Below, piece by piece: positions 16,011-26,554 of a stretch of 64,000 nt of DNA (position 1 is the stretch's first letter; every line of letters begins with the position of its first letter). A program made the translations under genes and the position numbers. Below the pieces are notes generated by a model. It did not search any database, was not told the origin of the DNA, and was given only the letters and a program-made list of their open reading frames with translations. The DNA is taken from assembly GCF_900115365.1 (NCBI RefSeq), contig NZ_FOWD01000011.1, positions 1 through 64,000 on the forward strand, read 5' to 3'. Source of the DNA: Anaerocolumna aminovalerica (GTDB lineage: Bacteria > Bacillota > Clostridia > Lachnospirales > Lachnospiraceae).

Positions 16011-16532
16011 ATGAATATAGCAGTTCTATCCTATTCTTTTACAGGTAACAATGAGGCTTTGGCTGAAAGTGTTACTAAGAAATTGTCAGGGGAACATATC
16101 CGAATAACCACACTCAAACCCTTCAAGATGAGTACTCTCATAATGGATATGATTTTTGCCAGAGTACCAAAGGTGCAGCCTTTTCCGTACATTCTGCAGA
16201 AATATGACTTGGTACTTTTTTTTGGACCAATCTGGATGGGTCAGGTGGCTTCACCCCTTCGGGCATATTTAAATTATCTTAAACAAAACCCAATGCCTTA
16301 TGGCTTTTTATCCATAAGCGGCGGAGCTGATGGTGGAAATCATAAACTATCTGATGAACTTCTGCAAAGAACGGGAAAACATCCCCAATTATTGGTTGAC
16401 CAGCACATAGCCCTGTTATTTCCTTCAAACCACCAAGTTACGCGAAAAGAAACCTCTTTTTACAGAATTAATGAAACAGATATAAAGATACTGACAAATC
16501 TTGCAATTGAAAGAATTAATAAAATTCTCTAA
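16011..16532 (+). CDS. Flavodoxin-like protein
   Basis: 173 residues of flavodoxin fold. The N-terminus IAVLSYSFTGNNEALAESV is the FMN phosphate loop (S/T-x-T-G-N type), FFGPIWMGQVASPLRAYL (about 71-88) and SISGGADGGN near residue 103 are flavin-contact loops. There is no cysteine cluster. It is cytoplasmic and starts after AAAGGAGGTC, 11 bp behind the FMN-binding gene in the same operon. The electron donor and acceptor are unknown. A hairpin terminator follows at 16563-16605. Confidence 0.85.
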   Translation: MNIAVLSYSFTGNNEALAESVTKKLSGEHIRITTLKPFKMSTLIMDMIFARVPKVQPFPYILQKYDLVLFFGPIWMGQVASPLRAYLNYLKQNPMPYGFLSISGGADGGNHKLSDELLQRTGKHPQLLVDQHIALLFPSNHQVTRKETSFYRINETDIKILTNLAIERINKIL

Positions 16533-16562
16533 ATTTTTAACAGCTGACTATAATCATTTTTA

Positions 16563-16605
16563 AAGGCCTTCTAATAACAGAATAGGATTAGAGGCCTTAT
16601 TATCA
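16563..16605 (+). terminator. Terminator after the flavodoxin gene
   Basis: AAGGCCTTCTAAT pairs with ATTAGAGGCCTT (one bulge) around a loop of about 11 nt, followed by an interrupted T stretch (ATTATTATC). Confidence 0.7.
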
Positions 16606-16627
16606 TGGCCCTGTATTCTTATCAGTA

Positions 16628-16714
16628 CAAAAAAGCCGCCACTTTTGAATTAAACCCTTTTTGTCAGATAAAAACAGTCAAAGGAAAGAGGTTCAATTGA
16701 TTACTGTGACGGCT
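16628..16714 (-). terminator. Terminator of the pflB-pflA operon
   Basis: On the minus strand AGCCGTCAC...AATTGAACC pairs with GGTTTAATTCA...GTGGCGGCT, followed by TTTTTT. The stem is long and has interior mismatches. Confidence 0.75.
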
Positions 16715-16763
16715 GTTGTAATAGAAAATTTCCATTAATATTAGATGGTTAGTACTATACTCA

Positions 16764-17516
16764 TTATGAATTTAAAGAAACATTCTTTCCACTTCTGTCA
16801 AATATTTCTTTTACTTGTATTAACATTTCTTTAGCAGGCTCCTTTGTATCTGATAAGGTGTACTCCAAGCCTAACTCCTCCCACTTATACTCTCCCATTT
16901 TATGAAATCCCAAGAGTTCTATTTTGGATACATTGGAATATTCAGCTAAGTATTTTGACAGTTCCTCTATACTTTCTAAGTTATCCGTAAGATTAGGAAC
17001 CAGTACGTATCGAATCCAGGTATTTATATCTTTTTCTCTCAGGTAATCCATAAGGCGGAGGGTAGGGTCTAAAGGTACTCCTGCAACTTCCTTATATACC
17101 ATGGGATCAAAATTCTTAATATCCAAAAGTATAATATCCGTGTAATCCAATGCCCTTTGTACTGCACTATTCCATATAAATCCAGAAGTATCTATGGCTA
17201 CGGAGATTCCCTCTTCTTTGCACATTTTGCTTACCTCTGCAACAAAATCTGCCTGAACAAGGGGTTCTCCTCCCGTGAAGGTTACACCCCCTCCAGAGAA
17301 TTTCATATAGGATTTATACTTTCGTATCTCTGCCATTAATTCCTGTGGAGTGTATTCCTTACCCTTATTGATTTCCCATGTATCGGGATTATGGCAATAC
17401 CTGCATCTTAAGACACAGCCTTGCATAAACACAACGAATCTGATACCGGGTCCATCAACGGTACCGCAGCTTTCTAAAGAATGTATTCTGCCAATTATTT
17501 TATTATCCTTCATCAT
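16764..17516 (-). CDS. pflA: Pyruvate formate-lyase activating enzyme (radical SAM)
   Basis: Installs the glycyl radical on PflB using S-adenosylmethionine and a [4Fe-4S] cluster. The cluster motif CVLRCRYC (CxxxCxxC) is near residue 30, in VVFMQGCVLRCRYCHNPDTW, and SGGGVTFTGGEPLVQ is the SAM-binding GGE motif. The frame can open at a TTG at 17528, but GGAGG overlaps that position, so I take the ATG at 17516 (250 aa; 17513 is also possible). It is 36 bp downstream of pflB, the usual arrangement. It is oxygen sensitive, so it fits an anaerobe. Confidence 0.96.
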   Translation of the reverse strand: MMKDNKIIGRIHSLESCGTVDGPGIRFVVFMQGCVLRCRYCHNPDTWEINKGKEYTPQELMAEIRKYKSYMKFSGGGVTFTGGEPLVQADFVAEVSKMCKEEGISVAIDTSGFIWNSAVQRALDYTDIILLDIKNFDPMVYKEVAGVPLDPTLRLMDYLREKDINTWIRYVLVPNLTDNLESIEELSKYLAEYSNVSKIELLGFHKMGEYKWEELGLEYTLSDTKEPAKEMLIQVKEIFDRSGKNVSLNS

Positions 17517-17552
17517 ATCAGCCTCCAATCAGGCGTCTTATAGTACATTCCC

Positions 17553-19778
17553 TTATCTTTCATGGAAAGTACGGTGAATCACATCTAATTGCTGTTCGCG
17601 GTTTAACTTCACAAAATTAACTGCATAACCGGATACACGAATTGTAAGCTGAGGATATTTCTCAGGATGGTCCATAGCATCCAGTAAAGTCTCACGATCA
17701 AAGACATTTACATTAATATGATGTCCATTATCACAAAAATATCCGTCCAGCAGGCCTGCTAAGTTATTGACCCTTTCTTCCATACTCTTTCCTAAAGCTT
17801 TTGGAACTATAGAGAAGGTATAAGAAATACCATCTTCTGCATGTTTATAAGGTAATTTAGCAACAGATGCCATAGATGCAACTGCACCATTCTTATCCCT
17901 GCCGTGCATTGGGTTAGCACCGGGTGCAAATGGTTCTCCTGCCTTACGTCCATCTGGAGTGCTTCCGGTTTTCTTTCCATATACAACATTGGAAGTAATG
18001 GTTAATATAGATAAGGTTTGTTTCGCCTTACGGTAAGTCTTTACTTTACGAAGCTTATTCATAAAACGTTCTACGATTTCAATTGCAATGTTATCTACTC
18101 TGTCATCATTGTTGCCAAATGCAGGATAGTCTCCTTCGATTTCATAATCAACAGCCAAACCTGCTTCATTTCTAATGATCTTAACCTTTGCGTATTTGAT
18201 AGCTGATAAGGAGTCCGCAACTACTGACAGACCGGCTATACCGCATGCTTCCGTACGAAGTATGGATATGTCGTGAAGTGCCATCTGCAATCTTTCGTAG
18301 TTGTATTTGTCATGCATATAGTGGATGATATTTAAAGTATTAATGTAGAGTTCAGATAACCAATCCAAAGTTTGATCAAACTTAGAAATCACATCATCAT
18401 ACTCTAAATAGTCACCGGTTACCGGTGCAAATAATGGTCCAACCTGTTCTCCGGTTTTCTCATCTTTTCCTCCATTAATTGCATATAATAATGCTTTTGC
18501 CAGATTTGCACGTGCTCCAAAGAATTGCATCTGCTTTCCGATTCGCATAGCAGATACACAGCAAGCAATACCATAATCGTCGCCCCATACATCTCTCATA
18601 ATATCATCACTTTCATATTGAATGGAACTGGTATCGATAGAAACTTTGGCACAGAATTTTTTAAATTCTTCCGGCAATTGATTTGACCATAATACTGTTA
18701 AGTTTGGTTCCGGAGCAGGTCCAAGATTGTAAAGAGTATGAAGAATTCTAAAGCTACTCTTTGTTACCAAGGTTCTTCCATCCAATCCCATACCACCGAT
18801 GGACTCAGTAACCCAAGTGGGATCTCCGGAGAATAAGTCATTATAAGAAGGTGTTCTTAAGAAACGAACCATTCTTAATTTCATAACAAATTGATCCATG
18901 ATCTCCTGTGCTTCTTCTTCTGTCAGATTGCCGTTCTTTATATCCCGTTCAAAGTAGATATCAAGGAAAGTAGATACACGGCCTAAACTCATGGCAGCAC
19001 CATCCTGCTCTTTAATGGCTCCTAAATATCCAAAATAAGTCCATTGAGTAGCTTCTACTGCATTTTTTGCAGGTTGGCTAATATCAAAACCATAGGAACC
19101 TGCCATTTCTTTTAATTGATTTAATGCTTTAATTTGTTCCGATAGTTCTTCACGTAATCGTATGTCAGGTGATTGCAGCACCGGAATCTCTAATAATTTC
19201 TTTTGTTCTTTTCTTTCTTCAATAAGATAATCCACACCATATAAAGCTACACGTCTGTAATCGCCTATAATACGGCCTCTGCCATAGGCATCTGGAAGAC
19301 CGGTAATAATTCCGGTATGTCTGGCTTTTCTCATAGCCTCCGTATAAGCATCAAATACGCCATCATTATGAGTCTTTCTGTTATTCGTATAGATTTCTTC
19401 TGTAGTTTTATCCAATTCATAACCATAAGCCTCTAAAGCCTTTTGCACAACACGAACACCGCCATTTGGCATAATACCTCTTTTGAGGGGCTTATCTGTT
19501 TGAAAACCTACAATTACTTCCTTTTCTTTATCAATATAACCAGGACCAAAGGTAGTAATCGTTGATGGTTTCTTTGTCTCTGCATCAAGAATACCTTTTT
19601 CAGTCTCTATTTTCATTAATTTTAATACTTCATTCCATAATTCCGTTGTTCTTCCGGTAGGGCCGGTCAAGAACCTGTCATCCCCTTCATATGGGGTATA
19701 ATTAGTTTGAATAAAGTTTCTTACATCAATATCAGTAGTCCAGCTTCCTGGGTTAAAATCATACCATTCCTGTCTCAT
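17553..19778 (-). CDS. pflB: Formate C-acetyltransferase (pyruvate formate-lyase)
   Basis: Cleaves pyruvate with CoA into acetyl-CoA and formate under anaerobic conditions. The 741-residue protein has the two catalytic cysteines in [10 protein letters not shown] (about 420) and the glycyl-radical site G717 in [11 protein letters not shown] near the C-terminus. The [14 protein letters not shown]-like N-terminal region and [20 protein letters not shown] segment are typical of PflB rather than of glycerol dehydratase homologues. The start is set by the hairpin/GAGGT unit at 19779-19807. The promoter is at 19911-19939 with a leader of about 125 nt. Confidence 0.97.
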   Translation of the reverse strand: MRQEWYDFNPGSWTTDIDVRNFIQTNYTPYEGDDRFLTGPTGRTTELWNEVLKLMKIETEKGILDAETKKPSTITTFGPGYIDKEKEVIVGFQTDKPLKRGIMPNGGVRVVQKALEAYGYELDKTTEEIYTNNRKTHNDGVFDAYTEAMRKARHTGIITGLPDAYGRGRIIGDYRRVALYGVDYLIEERKEQKKLLEIPVLQSPDIRLREELSEQIKALNQLKEMAGSYGFDISQPAKNAVEATQWTYFGYLGAIKEQDGAAMSLGRVSTFLDIYFERDIKNGNLTEEEAQEIMDQFVMKLRMVRFLRTPSYNDLFSGDPTWVTESIGGMGLDGRTLVTKSSFRILHTLYNLGPAPEPNLTVLWSNQLPEEFKKFCAKVSIDTSSIQYESDDIMRDVWGDDYGIACCVSAMRIGKQMQFFGARANLAKALLYAINGGKDEKTGEQVGPLFAPVTGDYLEYDDVISKFDQTLDWLSELYINTLNIIHYMHDKYNYERLQMALHDISILRTEACGIAGLSVVADSLSAIKYAKVKIIRNEAGLAVDYEIEGDYPAFGNNDDRVDNIAIEIVERFMNKLRKVKTYRKAKQTLSILTITSNVVYGKKTGSTPDGRKAGEPFAPGANPMHGRDKNGAVASMASVAKLPYKHAEDGISYTFSIVPKALGKSMEERVNNLAGLLDGYFCDNGHHINVNVFDRETLLDAMDHPEKYPQLTIRVSGYAVNFVKLNREQQLDVIHRTFHER

Positions 19779-19807
19779 AATAACCTCGATTCCGGCGCTT
19801 TAGCGCC
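19779..19807 (-). promoter_or_regulatory. Hairpin plus Shine-Dalgarno repeat upstream of pflB
   Basis: Gene-strand hairpin GGCGC-TAAA-GCGCC, then GGAATCGAGGTTATT and the ATG. The stem is perfect and again ends 15 nt before the start codon. Confidence 0.75.
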
Positions 19808-19849
19808 TCAACTTGTCTTCTTGTCTAAGCTTTTGTAAACTAGTAACCA

Positions 19850-19939
19850 TAAAAACACAACTCTGCTTCAAAATCTGATAAATTTGAACAGTAAGTGTTT
19901 TTATGCTTTCATACTAAATAAATAAGAAGTATAAGTCAA
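19850..19939 (-). promoter_or_regulatory. pflB promoter and leader hairpin
   Basis: On the minus strand TTGACT (19934-19939), a 17-nt spacer and TAGTAT (19911-19916). In the leader CATAAAAACAC...GTGTTTTTATG forms a hairpin with a loop of about 35 nt (19850-19905). Upstream (about 19945-19965) TTGAGAATTATTATTAAT resembles a Fur- or Rex-like AT-rich palindrome only weakly. Confidence 0.65.
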
Positions 19940-20027
19940 TAGACTAATTAATAATAATTCTCAATAAGATTCATAAGCAACACTTTTTAGGTTACAAGAT
20001 ACTTTATTTTAATTAGTAAAACTAAAA

Positions 20028-20122
20028 ATATGCCATTCTGAGCAAAGTTCAACGAATTGAACTGACGAAACATCCCCAAGTATAAAGCAGGGAGATATTC
20101 GCATTGGCTCAAAATGACATAT
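20028..20122. repeat. Palindromic repeat, TGTCATTCTGAGC-like family, diverged copy
   Basis: ATATGCCATTCTGAGC and GGCTCAAAATGACATAT are inverted arms with a central part of about 60 nt. It lies 30 bp downstream of the ABC ATPase gene stop and may end its transcript. Confidence 0.55.
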
Positions 20123-20153
20123 GTTGTATATTGTGCCAATTTCCTTTCCGGCA

Positions 20154-20876
20154 CTATAATACTTTAGATAAGAAATCTTTTAATCTTGGATTTTGAGGAT
20201 TATCAAAAAATTCTTTTGGTGAATTCTGTTCTTGGATCTGCCCCTGATCTATAAATAGTATCCTGTTAGCAACTTCTCTGGCAAATCCCATTTCATGTGT
20301 TACCACAACCATAGTCATACCATCTTCTGCTAATTCCTTCATAAGTTCCAGCACCTCTCCAACCATCTCAGGATCCAGGGCTGATGTGGGTTCATCGAAT
20401 AACATAACATCTGGATTCATTGCTAAAGCCCGGATAATTGCAATACGCTGTTTTTGTCCCCCGGATAATTGTCTTGGATAAGCCATAGCCTTGTCTTCCA
20501 GACCTATTCGGTTTAATAATTCTTTTGCCTTTTTATCAGCCTCTTCTTGTGTCATAAGGCCCAACTTTACCGGTGCTAATGTAATATTTTTTTGAACTGT
20601 TAAATGTGGGAAAAGATTAAATTGTTGAAATACCATTCCCATCTTCTGTCTTAATTTATTAATATCTGTTTTGGAGTCAGTAATATTATTTCCTTCAAAC
20701 CATATCTCTCCTTCTGTAGGAGTCTCCAATAGATTTAGGCATCTTAAAAAAGTGGATTTACCTGAGCCGGAAGGCCCGATAATTACGACTTTTTCCCCTT
20801 TTTGAATGGTTTCATCAATACCATTCAGCACTACATGATCACCAAATGTTTTTTTCAAGTTCTTAGTTACGATCAC
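20154..20876 (-). CDS. Polar amino-acid ABC transporter, ATP-binding protein
   Basis: 240-residue ATPase with Walker [10 protein letters not shown] (about 34-42), Q-loop [16 protein letters not shown], signature [15 protein letters not shown], Walker [15 protein letters not shown] and the H-loop VVVTHEMGF. The family is the GlnQ/HisP type for polar amino acids. Its start overlaps the end of the permease gene by 14 nt, so translation is probably coupled. Downstream is only a palindromic repeat. The substrate cannot be read from this subunit. Confidence 0.94.
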   Translation of the reverse strand: MIVTKNLKKTFGDHVVLNGIDETIQKGEKVVIIGPSGSGKSTFLRCLNLLETPTEGEIWFEGNNITDSKTDINKLRQKMGMVFQQFNLFPHLTVQKNITLAPVKLGLMTQEEADKKAKELLNRIGLEDKAMAYPRQLSGGQKQRIAIIRALAMNPDVMLFDEPTSALDPEMVGEVLELMKELAEDGMTMVVVTHEMGFAREVANRILFIDQGQIQEQNSPKEFFDNPQNPRLKDFLSKVL

Positions 20877-21576
20877 CTTGATTCATCCTCCTTTCAAACA
20901 TACCTAATAATTTGGATAAGCCTAATACCATTACCAGATAGAATACTGCTGCAATAATTAATGGAGGAAGAATATCCCATGTACGGGATCCGACAAACTG
21001 TGCCGCCTGTAATAAATCAACTACTGCAATAATACTTGCAACGGATGTTTCTTTGATCAAAACAATAAATTCATTACCCAAAGCCGGTAAAATATTTCTA
21101 ATAGCCTGAGGCATAATAATATAAACCATAGTTTGATTTGCATTAAATCCTAAAGAACGGCCGGCTTCACTTTGACCTTTATCAATGGATTCAATACCTG
21201 CACGGACAATTTCTGCCACATATGCACCGGAGTTAATACCAAAACAAAGTCCTGCCACCAGAATTTCACTGGTATCTCTAGCAGTAAAAATCAAATTATA
21301 AATAATAAGTAACTGCAACATAACAGGGGTACCCCTGATTATATTAATATAGCCATTACATAAAACACCTAACCACTTTAATTTTTTATAATTACTAGCA
21401 GTTACTTTTAATATTGCCACGGTTACACCAATTAGAATACCTATTATGATAGCTATAAAAGAAATCTCTATGGTAACCCAGAGTCCTTTAAAATATGTTC
21501 TGTATCTGTCTCCTGCAATAAATGCATCATAATAACGGTTGCCTATGGACACAAACCAGTTAATTAATCCTTCCAC
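20863..21576 (-). CDS. Polar amino-acid ABC transporter, permease
   Basis: 237-residue His/Glu/Gln/Arg-type permease with about five membrane helices. The EAA loop [20 protein letters not shown] leads into [20 protein letters not shown] and docks on the ATPase. The N-terminal segment with [13 protein letters not shown] precedes the first helix. A single permease implies a homodimeric channel. It lies about 300 bp after the binding-protein gene with a hairpin in between, which could set lower expression than the binding protein. Confidence 0.93.
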   Translation of the reverse strand: MEGLINWFVSIGNRYYDAFIAGDRYRTYFKGLWVTIEISFIAIIIGILIGVTVAILKVTASNYKKLKWLGVLCNGYINIIRGTPVMLQLLIIYNLIFTARDTSEILVAGLCFGINSGAYVAEIVRAGIESIDKGQSEAGRSLGFNANQTMVYIIMPQAIRNILPALGNEFIVLIKETSVASIIAVVDLLQAAQFVGSRTWDILPPLIIAAVFYLVMVLGLSKLLGMFERRMNQGDRN

Positions 21577-21884
21577 TTTTTCTCTCCTTTGTCTTCCTCT
21601 ATGAATAAGATATTATTTATAATACCATATTTTTTATCAACTAGGAAGTATAAATATTAGACAAATTTAATTTTTAATCAAATAGAAATAATTTTCTAAA
21701 TTGTATACACTTTTATAAATATTCAAATATATTAATGTACATTTCTATATACATGAATATGCATTTTCAAGTACATTATATTGTATTTGATTTCTTACCA
21801 GGCAGCAAATAAGCAGCAGACAACTGATTGCCTGCTGCTTATGAAAAAATATAAGATAAAAGTAGATTACAAGATATGTTATAA
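21577..21884 (-). other. Region between the binding-protein and permease genes, with a strong hairpin
   Basis: ATAAGCAGCAG (21809-21819) pairs perfectly with CTGCTGCTTAT (21832-21842) just after the binding-protein stop. There is no T run, so it may protect mRNA ends rather than terminate. A perfect 8-bp inverted repeat TAATGTAC / GTACATTA lies farther on (about 21733-21779). No gene is visible. Confidence 0.6.
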
Positions 21885-22703
21885 CTATTTAGCGGTATGA
21901 TTAGCTGTAAATTCTTCAATCTTACCATCTTCAATCAATTGGTTAATTACCTCATTGATTTGGTCTAATAATTCCTGGTTTCCTTTTTTTACAGCAATTG
22001 CATATTTGTCTTCAAATAATACGCCGTCAAGAATTACTAAATTATCATTGGCTGCTGCTAATTCTTCAGCCGGATATAAATCCATTACGATACAATCAAT
22101 CTTACCATTCTTTAAATCTTCTGACGCTTGAGCAAATTTCTTATAACGTTTTACTTCTTTAGCCGTTATATTTTCTGGATTTGATACATAGATATCTGCA
22201 ATATTACCCTGTTGAACACCAATTACCTTATCATTCAGATCATCCACACTTGCAACTTTTGCATTATCTTTTAATGTAACAACAACCTCAGTAGAGTTTA
22301 CATAATCAACGGAAAAATCCATAACCTTTAGACGATCTTCATCTACAGATACACCTGCTGCAACGAAATCCACTTTACCCTGTTGTACAGCAAGCAAAGC
22401 GCCGTCAAAATCCATAGTTTTGATTTCAAGTTCTTTGCCCATAGCATCTGCAATTGCCTTTGCGATATCCATGTCTATACCAACAACCTTGTCACCTTCC
22501 ATATATTCATAAGGTGCAAATCCGGGTTCTGTTCCAACTATTAGCTTTTCTTTTGTTCCAGTCGAAGTATCTTTTCCTTCTGTATTTTCCTTTTCAGCTG
22601 TAGTATCTTTTCCTTTACCATTAGTTCCATCTTTTTTGGTTCCACAGGCAGCCAGAGAAATTGCCATAACCATAATAAAGATTATACTTAATATTTTTTT
22701 CAT
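21885..22703 (-). CDS. Polar amino-acid ABC transporter, substrate-binding lipoprotein
   Basis: 272 residues from the ATG at 22703; upstream codons overlap the GGAGGAG ribosome site. The signal peptide MKKILSIIFIMVMAISLAACG ends in the lipobox LAAC, so it is a lipoprotein on the outer face. A flexible Thr/Lys/Glu/Gly-rich linker (about 22-50) precedes the family-3 binding domain, which starts LIVGTEPGFAPYEYMEG. The segment DFVAAGVSVDEDRLKVMDFS is typical of the group. It feeds the permease and ATPase encoded next. The exact amino acid is unknown (glutamine, cystine or arginine types look alike). Confidence 0.93.
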   Translation of the reverse strand: MKKILSIIFIMVMAISLAACGTKKDGTNGKGKDTTAEKENTEGKDTSTGTKEKLIVGTEPGFAPYEYMEGDKVVGIDMDIAKAIADAMGKELEIKTMDFDGALLAVQQGKVDFVAAGVSVDEDRLKVMDFSVDYVNSTEVVVTLKDNAKVASVDDLNDKVIGVQQGNIADIYVSNPENITAKEVKRYKKFAQASEDLKNGKIDCIVMDLYPAEELAAANDNLVILDGVLFEDKYAIAVKKGNQELLDQINEVINQLIEDGKIEEFTANHTAK

Positions 22704-22823
22704 AATGATCTCCTCCACAATTTATATTTATTAACAAACATTTATTTTAATGCTAGTATTGTATCACTTTTTCAAAAAATATCAAGTATAAATTTTATTT
22801 TTTTTCATTCTTTATGTATTTTT

Positions 22824-24677
22824 TTACACATAATATTGTGCTTGGGCTGTCCAAAGCTTAGTGTACATTCCATTTTTATTCACTAGCTCCTGATGAGTTC
22901 CATATTCTTTTAATTCTCCATCATCGAATACCGCGATTTTATTGCAGAACTTACAGCTGGACAACCGGTGTGATATATAGATGGCAGTATGGTCACCAAT
23001 TAATTTGTTAAAAGAAGTATATATTTCATATTCTGCATATGGGTCCAATGCTGCTGTCGGTTCATCCAGAACAACTATAGGTGAATTTTTATAAACAGCT
23101 CTTGCAATAGCTAATTTTTGAGCCTGGCCTCCGGATAATTCAATTCCATTCTTATCAAAATTTTTATAAAGAGAAGTATGAATACCTTTTTCCAATTCTT
23201 CTATTCCCTCCAGCAGTCCAACCTTTTCTAGAGCCTTATTGACTGTCTCATCCGGTACCTGAAGCCCTTTATCAAATACAATGTTCTCTTTAATAGTGAA
23301 AGAAAATAATTTATAGTCCTGAAATACAACGGATAATAACTTCATGTACTCATCGTAGGAATATTCATTTATATTTACACCATTAAGAAGAATCTCTCCT
23401 TTATCAGGGGTATATAGTCTGCATAATAGTTTAATAAATGTAGTTTTGCCTGCACCGTTTGGCCCTACTACCGATAATTTTTCCCCGCTATGAATAGTTA
23501 TATTCACATCCTTTAAAGTGTATTCTTCACTTCTGGGATACTTAAAATATACATGTTTAAACTCAATGGTATTTGAATAACAATTTAAAATAGATTCCAC
23601 ACTTTTTGTACCTGTTTTCCTTTTTGATGGTATCTTTTCAAATTTCAGGTAGATATCCAGATATAAACACATCTGTCTTAATTGTACTACATTTTGTATA
23701 AATTCCGTAATATAGTTTGTGAAATTATTACCTGCTGAAATATACATGGAGAATTCCCCTATACTAATACTTCCAAGGATAACCTGATAAACCATATATC
23801 CATAGATTAATAGCATTTCCAGTGGCAAAGTTACACTGTTCAGTCCAAAATATTTTGCCGTTGTATTCATACTTTTTGACATGCTTTCTATGGATTCTTC
23901 CGTATAGTCGCGTATTTTCTTACCGATGTAGGGAGCCATATTATAGATTCTAATGTCCTTTGCCATGGAAAAGTCAGTTACTAGGCTGGCATAATATCCA
24001 AATTTTCGATTTAAAGGAATTAACTGCTGGAAAAAACGAAAGGTAATACGCTGGGCTTTCTTGCTTATAATACCATTAATTAGAACAATAGAAATGATTA
24101 AAGCTATAATAAGTGGATTTAATATTGCTATAATAGCTGCAAGTCCCAATATGGTTATTGATATTCGAATCACCGCAATTAAGCTCTCTATCATATTTCG
24201 CAAAGCATCCTGATTATAAATCGGAAAAATTGCCTGTTCCTTCATATCCAGAATCTTAGGATCCTCTAACTTTTCAAGATCCATATTCATAATATGTTTA
24301 CCAAGATGAAGTTCAAACCCATTGATTAATCTGATATTTGCCAATTCTACTTTTGTTGTGAAAAACTTATTAATCAGATTCAGGCATCCATTTCCTATTA
24401 TTAATATGCCTACATATAGAATAAGCATCTTAATTCTTTTCTGCTCCATTAACTCTTCAATGATATACTTGGGAATAATAATTCCAAAGAAAGGCGTGGC
24501 AGCCTGAAAAATAGCGGACACTAACATAAGAGGAATATAGCTTTTTTGTATCTTAAAAACAAGTTTTAAAAAGTAAATGGCCACTATAACATCATCTTTT
24601 AAAGATCTTTTTTCTTCAACGGAAGGATTATTTTCAGACTTCTCTTCTTTTTCCTTATGATTTTTCTTATGGTTCAT
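22824..24677 (-). CDS. ABC exporter half-transporter (membrane plus ATPase domain), subunit B
   Basis: 617 residues. A charged N-terminus (about 1-25) and six membrane helices (about 30-320) form the exporter transmembrane domain. The ATPase follows: Walker A GPNGAGKTT, signature ELSGGQAQKLAIARAVY, Walker B IVVLDEPTAALDP and H-loop YISHRL. Both consensus signature and catalytic glutamate are present. It lies 17 bp after the gene at 24695, and the two probably form a heterodimer. Such clostridial pairs export peptides, lipids or drugs; no substrate gene is adjacent except the bactofilin-like genes upstream. Confidence 0.93.
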   Translation of the reverse strand: MNHKKNHKEKEEKSENNPSVEEKRSLKDDVIVAIYFLKLVFKIQKSYIPLMLVSAIFQAATPFFGIIIPKYIIEELMEQKRIKMLILYVGILIIGNGCLNLINKFFTTKVELANIRLINGFELHLGKHIMNMDLEKLEDPKILDMKEQAIFPIYNQDALRNMIESLIAVIRISITILGLAAIIAILNPLIIALIISIVLINGIISKKAQRITFRFFQQLIPLNRKFGYYASLVTDFSMAKDIRIYNMAPYIGKKIRDYTEESIESMSKSMNTTAKYFGLNSVTLPLEMLLIYGYMVYQVILGSISIGEFSMYISAGNNFTNYITEFIQNVVQLRQMCLYLDIYLKFEKIPSKRKTGTKSVESILNCYSNTIEFKHVYFKYPRSEEYTLKDVNITIHSGEKLSVVGPNGAGKTTFIKLLCRLYTPDKGEILLNGVNINEYSYDEYMKLLSVVFQDYKLFSFTIKENIVFDKGLQVPDETVNKALEKVGLLEGIEELEKGIHTSLYKNFDKNGIELSGGQAQKLAIARAVYKNSPIVVLDEPTAALDPYAEYEIYTSFNKLIGDHTAIYISHRLSSCKFCNKIAVFDDGELKEYGTHQELVNKNGMYTKLWTAQAQYYV

Positions 24678-24694
24678 ATTTTTTCCTCCCTCCT

Positions 24695-26554
24695 CTAGTC
24701 ATACTGTAATAGGCCATCCGCAGCCACGTCTTCTGTAACCGCAACTTCATCTTCTTTGTAATATTGTGCCTGTACCTGAAACATCTCTGCATACTTCTGA
24801 TTTTTATCCAGCAATTCCTCATGAGTGCCATACTCAATTAATTCTCCTTCTTCAAACATGGCAATCACATCACAAAAAGAAGTACTTGCTAATCTATGGG
24901 AAATAAATATTGAAGTTTTACCCTCCACCATTTCATTAAACTTTTCATAAATACTGCGTTCTGCAATGGCATCCAAGGCTGCGGTGGGTTCGTCAAGTAT
25001 AACTATGCCTGCATCTTTATACAATGCTCTGGCCAGTATAATTCTTTGTGTTTCCCCGCCGGAAAACTCCACCCCTTCATCATCCAGTATTTTTTGCATA
25101 CCTGTATGAATTCCATTTCTCATTTTCAATACCTTTTCCTTCATATCTGCCTTTTCGAGACACCAAAGTACTTTACCTTCTTGCAAACTACCTTCTGATA
25201 CCGCAATATTTTCAGCTACGGAAAAAGCCAGAGTTTTAATTTCTTGAAATACCGCTGAGAACAGGGTGTAATAATCCCTTTTTGAGAATTCCTGAATATT
25301 AATTCCATTCAACAGGATTTCCCCGGATTCCGGTTCATACATTCGGCATAGCAATTTTATAAAGGTAGTTTTTCCTGCTCCGTTGTGACCTACAATAGCT
25401 AATTTTTGACCCGGTTTTATATGAAAAGATATGTCTTTATAAACGTATTTTTCACTTCCCGGATACCTGAAAGTTACATTCTTAAATTCTATTTCATATG
25501 GTCCATCCGGCAATGGTCTTGGATGATCCGGTTCTTTTTCTTCCTTCTTCTCCAGAAATACTCTAAAGTCACTTACGTACAGACTTTGTGCACGAATATG
25601 TGCCATATCATCCATAATTACCTTCATTGCATTTGCAAAACTTGCAACTGCCGCAAAATACATGGTAAAACTGCCAATACTCAAACCATTATTTATTACC
25701 TGGTATATTAGGTAAGCATAGACAATACCTTCTCTTATAATTAAGAAAATTACTTCACTTACTCCTACTCTGAAATATTTGTATTTAATTTTCTTCTCTA
25801 TATCAAAACGCTGTTTCTTAAATTTCTGAAATAAGCTTCCAATCCAATCTGTCAGACTGTAGATTCTCATATCTTTACCATATGCAAAATTATACATTAA
25901 ATCATAGGAATATTTTGAGTGGCGGTCTATATCTGATAATTCATCTGCCTTATTATATTCATATTTTTTTACGGAAAAGGTAAAATAATAAACGATGCCT
26001 ATGTTGGCTATTAAATATAGCAAAATAAATATATTCAGCCTACCGATAATCAGTATATAGCCTATGAGTACAATTATATTTCCTCCTAAAACAAATAACT
26101 TATGAAGGATGCCTTCCAGTCCGTTTATATTACTTTGTAAAGCACGAAATGCGGTTTCTACCGAATTCAAGAAGGAAGGATCTTCTGTATTTTTATAATC
26201 TGTAGTCATACATTTTATACTCAACATATGAATAAATTGAAAGCGGATATCTACCATCTTAGGCAGGTAGGAATTTTTAATAAATGTTACAATATATCCA
26301 ACAACAGCTGATGATAAAAAGAAACTTATCAATAATAGAATCAGTCTGTTTTTATCCTGACTACCCGTCAATTCATCTAATATATATTTAGGGAACAGGA
26401 TACCTATAAAGGGAAGTATTCCACCTGAAATAGTAAACACTATGAATATCCCAAATAAGGATTTATCGTATTTCCAACTATGAGAAATAATATATTTTAT
26501 ATTATTCCAGGTTGAATAGGATCTCTTTTCAGTTTCATCAATATGCCTGCCCAT
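24695..26554 (-). CDS. ABC exporter half-transporter, subunit A
   Basis: 619 residues with six membrane helices (about 30-320) and an ATPase: Walker A GHNGAGKTT, signature EFSGGETQRIILARALY (FSGGE instead of LSGGQ), Walker B IVILDEPTAALDA and H-loop FISHRL. The altered signature in one subunit is common in heterodimeric exporters. The tail after the ATPase is acidic (EDEVAVTEDVAADGLLQYD). Its start overlaps the end of the bactofilin-like gene by 17 nt, so the exporter is very probably translated from the same mRNA as yhbD and the two polymer-forming proteins. Confidence 0.92.
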   Translation of the reverse strand: MGRHIDETEKRSYSTWNNIKYIISHSWKYDKSLFGIFIVFTISGGILPFIGILFPKYILDELTGSQDKNRLILLLISFFLSSAVVGYIVTFIKNSYLPKMVDIRFQFIHMLSIKCMTTDYKNTEDPSFLNSVETAFRALQSNINGLEGILHKLFVLGGNIIVLIGYILIIGRLNIFILLYLIANIGIVYYFTFSVKKYEYNKADELSDIDRHSKYSYDLMYNFAYGKDMRIYSLTDWIGSLFQKFKKQRFDIEKKIKYKYFRVGVSEVIFLIIREGIVYAYLIYQVINNGLSIGSFTMYFAAVASFANAMKVIMDDMAHIRAQSLYVSDFRVFLEKKEEKEPDHPRPLPDGPYEIEFKNVTFRYPGSEKYVYKDISFHIKPGQKLAIVGHNGAGKTTFIKLLCRMYEPESGEILLNGINIQEFSKRDYYTLFSAVFQEIKTLAFSVAENIAVSEGSLQEGKVLWCLEKADMKEKVLKMRNGIHTGMQKILDDEGVEFSGGETQRIILARALYKDAGIVILDEPTAALDAIAERSIYEKFNEMVEGKTSIFISHRLASTSFCDVIAMFEEGELIEYGTHEELLDKNQKYAEMFQVQAQYYKEDEVAVTEDVAADGLLQYD